A program made the position numbers and the translations under genes. A stretch of 64,000 bases of DNA from Bacteroidota bacterium (GTDB lineage: Bacteria > Bacteroidota > Bacteroidia > UKL13-3), in NCBI GenBank assembly GCA_947453415.1, contig CANGGG010000002.1, positions 1-64,000 of the forward strand, in the 5' to 3' direction. Of this stretch, positions 61,043 through 64,000 are shown piece after piece (positions within the stretch are counted from its first letter, which is position 1; the number at the start of each line of letters is the position of its first letter). The notes beneath the pieces are model-generated. The model saw only the letters and a program-made list of their open reading frames with translations. It was not told where the DNA came from and searched no databases.

Positions 61043-61450
61043 TTAAAAACTTCTATTTTTTTGAACCCAATCTTTAATATAATCTGCTATATCCTGTGTA
61101 TTTGTTCCTGGAGTAAAAAGCTTGCCTACACCTATTTTTGTTAACTCCTCAATGTCTTCATTTGGAATAATTCCGCCACCGGTAAGCAGCACATCATTCA
61201 TTCCTTCTTGTTTCATTAGGGTTAATAATTTAGGAAAAATAGTGTTATGTGCGCCAGAAAGAATACTAACTCCAATGGCGTCTACATCTTCTTGCAATGC
61301 GGCTTGAACTACCATTTCTGGAGTTTGGCGTAAGCCAGTATAAATAACTTCCATTCCCGCATCGCGCAGTGCTGTAGCTATTACTTTTGCACCTCTATCG
61401 TGGCCATCTAAGCCTACTTTTGCTACTAAAACTCTAACCGGACGTTGCAT
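61043..61450 (-). CDS. B12-binding subunit of a split acyl-CoA mutase (methylmalonyl-CoA or isobutyryl-CoA mutase small subunit)
   Basis: [42 protein letters not shown] (DxHxxG), stand-alone 135 aa. Confidence 0.9.
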   Translation of the reverse strand: MQRPVRVLVAKVGLDGHDRGAKVIATALRDAGMEVIYTGLRQTPEMVVQAALQEDVDAIGVSILSGAHNTIFPKLLTLMKQEGMNDVLLTGGGIIPNEDIEELTKIGVGKLFTPGTNTQDIADYIKDWVQKNRSF

Positions 61451-61452
61451 TA

Positions 61453-62103
61453 TTAATTTCTTTTTTTAGGGTAAATTTTATTAAACTTAATGAGTATTTG
61501 TGGTTTTTCATTTTCCATAAATGATAAAAACTTAGTATCATCCATTTCATAATAATTAATGGTATCGGTATGATGAGCATAAAAAGCTTCTCTATCTTTT
61601 AATGGTAAAGAATTAATGGTTGTTCTACCTGTTTGATAGCTTGCCACAAATGGCAAATATTTTGCTAAATTATCGTCACTTACCTTGTCAACGCCCATAT
61701 ATGGAACATAGGTTAAGCCGTTTTTTACAATTTTAAAATAGCCTAAGTTCCAATAACCTTTATCATTTGCATTTAACGAACTTAGCACATAGTAATTTCC
61801 TAATTTTGTAAGCACTAAACTATCGCTTAAAGTGTTTTCAGTGCTGCTTGTTTTATCAATTTCATGAATACTATTTTTATCAATTGATAAAAGCAAAATA
61901 CTGTCTTTATTTTTAATAAACAATCCTGTATAAAAACCAATATTCAATTTATAATTTCCTTGCATTTCTGCAGGAAAAGAGCTTAGTCTTTGTCCTGGCC
62001 ACTTGTCAAAATAATTATTACTTCCGCAAGATATAATCATTAATAACAAAGTAAAAAAGGGAAAGAATATTTTTTTGCCTTTATCTAAATTGAATATTTT
62101 CAT
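61453..62103 (-). CDS. Hypothetical lipoprotein
   Basis: Lipobox-like [12 protein letters not shown]; no recognised domain. Confidence 0.6.
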   Translation of the reverse strand: MKIFNLDKGKKIFFPFFTLLLMIISCGSNNYFDKWPGQRLSSFPAEMQGNYKLNIGFYTGLFIKNKDSILLLSIDKNSIHEIDKTSSTENTLSDSLVLTKLGNYYVLSSLNANDKGYWNLGYFKIVKNGLTYVPYMGVDKVSDDNLAKYLPFVASYQTGRTTINSLPLKDREAFYAHHTDTINYYEMDDTKFLSFMENEKPQILIKFNKIYPKKRN

Positions 62104-62118
62104 GTTTTAGTTTATTAA

Positions 62119-63648
62119 TTATTTAATGCGTTGCAATGCACTTTCAAGTCTGTTAATGGTTGATTGTTTGCCAAACAAAGCAGCCATTTCAAACATTGGC
62201 GGACCGCCAGCCAAGCCACTTAAACATACTCTGAACATTTGTAAAAAATCTTTACTTTCTACTTCATTTTTGGTCAAAGCTTCGTGATAAGCAGCCTCAA
62301 TATTAGCATGGTTAAAGTCCGAAATATTATTTAACAATGTAATTAATTCGGCAATGACCAATGGCGATTTTTCATTCCAACGTTTTTTTATTACAGTTTC
62401 ATCATAAACACTTGGTTCCACAAAAAAGTAGTTACTGTAATCAAAAAGTTCTTTGGTAAAACTAATCTTTTCTTTTATTAAACCACAAACTTGTTCTACG
62501 TAAGTTGAATCAGCGGTAATATTTTGAGCCGCTAATTGTTTGTTTAATTCAACAGCTAACAAGCTATTGTCTTCCATTTTTATATATTGGTGATTGAACC
62601 ATTTGGCTTTGTTTTGGTCAAACTTAGCGCCATGTTTACTTACTCTTTCTAAGCTAAAAGCAGCTATTAATTCTTGTTTGTTAAATAATTCTTGTGCTGT
62701 TCCGGGATTCCATCCTAAAAATGCCAATAAATTTATTACTGCCTCTGGCAAATATCCTGCTTGCTTGTATCCACTTGATTTTTCGCCAGTATTTGGGTCC
62801 ACCCAATCTAATGGAAAAACAGGAAATCCTAATTTATCACCGTCACGTTTGCTTAATTTTCCGTTACCATCAGGTTTTAACAGTAAAGGCAAATGAGCAA
62901 ACTTAGGCATGGCATCTTCCCAACCTAAATATTTATATAAAAGCACATGTAATGGAGCTGATGGCAACCATTCTTCGCCTCTGATTACGTGGGTAATTTT
63001 CATGCTGTAATCATCTACCACATTGGCCATGTGGTATGTTGGCATTCCATCTGATTTATATAAAACTTTATCGTCCATGGTGGAAGTGTTAAAGGTAACC
63101 CAACCTCTAATTTCATCATGAAATTTTACTTCGTCTTTGCGTGGCAATTTAATTCGAACCACAAATGGATCTCCATTTTCTAGTCTGCGTTTGGTTTCAT
63201 CTTCAGGTAAAGTCAAACTGTTTTTCATGGCGCTGCGCGTAATGGGATCGTACTTTGAATCTACATTCGAAGCTTTCAATCTGTCGCGCATGGCGTCTAA
63301 TTCTTCCGCAGTATCAAAAGCGTAATAAGCAAAACCATCGTTTATTAATTGGTCTACATATTTTTTATACATTGGTTTTCTATCGCTTTGGCGATAAGGT
63401 GCATATTCACCATCTCCAAAACCAATTCCTTCGTTTGGCTCAATGCCAACCCATTTTAAACTTTCAATAATATATTGCTCCGCACCCGGTACAAACCTTC
63501 CTTGATCAGTATCTTCAATGCGAAGAATAAAATCGCCACCATGTTTTTTTGCAAACAAATAATTGTATAAAGCCGTACGAACACCGCCTATATGTAATGC
63601 TCCCGTAGGACTTGGAGCAAATCTAACTCTAACTTTTTTTTCTGTCAT
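62119..63648 (-). CDS. gltX: Glutamate--tRNA ligase
   Basis: VRFAPSPTGALHIGGVRTALYNYLFA (HIGH) and KLSKRDG (KMSKS). Confidence 0.96.
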   Translation of the reverse strand: MTEKKVRVRFAPSPTGALHIGGVRTALYNYLFAKKHGGDFILRIEDTDQGRFVPGAEQYIIESLKWVGIEPNEGIGFGDGEYAPYRQSDRKPMYKKYVDQLINDGFAYYAFDTAEELDAMRDRLKASNVDSKYDPITRSAMKNSLTLPEDETKRRLENGDPFVVRIKLPRKDEVKFHDEIRGWVTFNTSTMDDKVLYKSDGMPTYHMANVVDDYSMKITHVIRGEEWLPSAPLHVLLYKYLGWEDAMPKFAHLPLLLKPDGNGKLSKRDGDKLGFPVFPLDWVDPNTGEKSSGYKQAGYLPEAVINLLAFLGWNPGTAQELFNKQELIAAFSLERVSKHGAKFDQNKAKWFNHQYIKMEDNSLLAVELNKQLAAQNITADSTYVEQVCGLIKEKISFTKELFDYSNYFFVEPSVYDETVIKKRWNEKSPLVIAELITLLNNISDFNHANIEAAYHEALTKNEVESKDFLQMFRVCLSGLAGGPPMFEMAALFGKQSTINRLESALQRIK

Positions 63649-63721
63649 AATAATGCGCAGCGAAGATAAGAATGATTTGAAGATAGAGAAAGGATTTTTG
63701 TTGGTATTTTTTTTACCAATG

Positions 63722-63762
63722 CAAACGCTCCTAAAAATAAAGGTTTTCAGGAGCGTTTTTTT
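63722..63762. terminator. Terminator hairpin
   Basis: AAACGCTCCTaaaaataaaggttttCAGGAGCGTTTTTTT. Confidence 0.85.
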
Positions 63763-63790
63763 AATATTTATTATTAAATAATAGTTTCAA

Positions 63791-64000
63791 TTATGCTTTA
63801 TATTCACCAAAAACACCTCTAAACGTATCGGCTATTTCGCCAAGTGTGGCCAAGTTTTCAACTGCTTCAATGATGTGTGGCATCACATTTCTACCATCTT
63901 TTGCTGCTTGTTCTAGTGATTCAATATTGGCTTGTACCAAACTATTATTTCTTTCAGCTTTTAGTTTATTTAACTTTTCAGTTTGTTCTATTCTAATGCT
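63791..64000 (-). CDS. Acyl-CoA (methylmalonyl-CoA-type) mutase large subunit, C-terminal end (truncated by window)
   Basis: Minus translation SIRIEQTEKLNKLKAERNNSLVQANIESLEQAAKDGRNVMPHIIEAVENLATLGEIADTFRGVFGEYKA*, ending where a fused B12 domain would normally follow. Confidence 0.88.
   Translation of the reverse strand, partial: SIRIEQTEKLNKLKAERNNSLVQANIESLEQAAKDGRNVMPHIIEAVENLATLGEIADTFRGVFGEYKA

Noticed and set aside
61695-61706. CCATATATGG core near 61.7 kb as a further operator
   Set aside because: Inside a coding sequence, lacks the extended dyad; consistent with chance in AT-rich DNA.

Overview
This window is AT-rich chromosomal DNA from a Bacteroidota bacterium. Supporting evidence: a SusC/SusD pair, several type IX secretion (T9SS) C-terminal sorting domains, an S46 dipeptidyl-peptidase, and promoters with TAnnTTTG -7 boxes. 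Housekeeping genes include hutU, a YebC-family regulator, ribH, pdhA, icd, a degP-like protease, trmN6, udk, gltX, a split B12-dependent acyl-CoA mutase and a tRNA-Val(UAC). These are interleaved with long secreted/surface proteins and many palindromic intergenic elements. The best candidate for something undescribed lies at about 41.9-52.1 kb. It is a 10.2-kb, apparently accessory block bracketed by two 49-bp direct repeats (46/49 identical), each placed 2-3 nt after the stop codon of a minus-strand gene. Inside it are two copies (about 45.99-46.21 and 51.63-51.84 kb) of a roughly 220-bp non-coding element. Each copy carries a 36-40 bp near-perfect dyad (core GACCATATATGGTC or AACCATATATGGTC), a minus-strand TACTTTTG -7 box, a hairpin plus U8 tract, and a GNRA-tetraloop hairpin. 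One copy sits between a small secreted protein gene and a tightly overlapping four-gene operon: a small Cys-containing protein, a multi-TM protein, a HisKA_3 histidine kinase and a LuxR-type response regulator. A related perfect palindrome (AACCATATATGGTT) lies between a divergent XRE regulator and a LamG/T9SS gene at 2.57 kb. A second candidate is a small GIY-YIG nuclease gene flanked by palindromic repeat units at 35.3-35.9 kb. All calls come from reading the sequence and the supplied ORFs; no database search was run.
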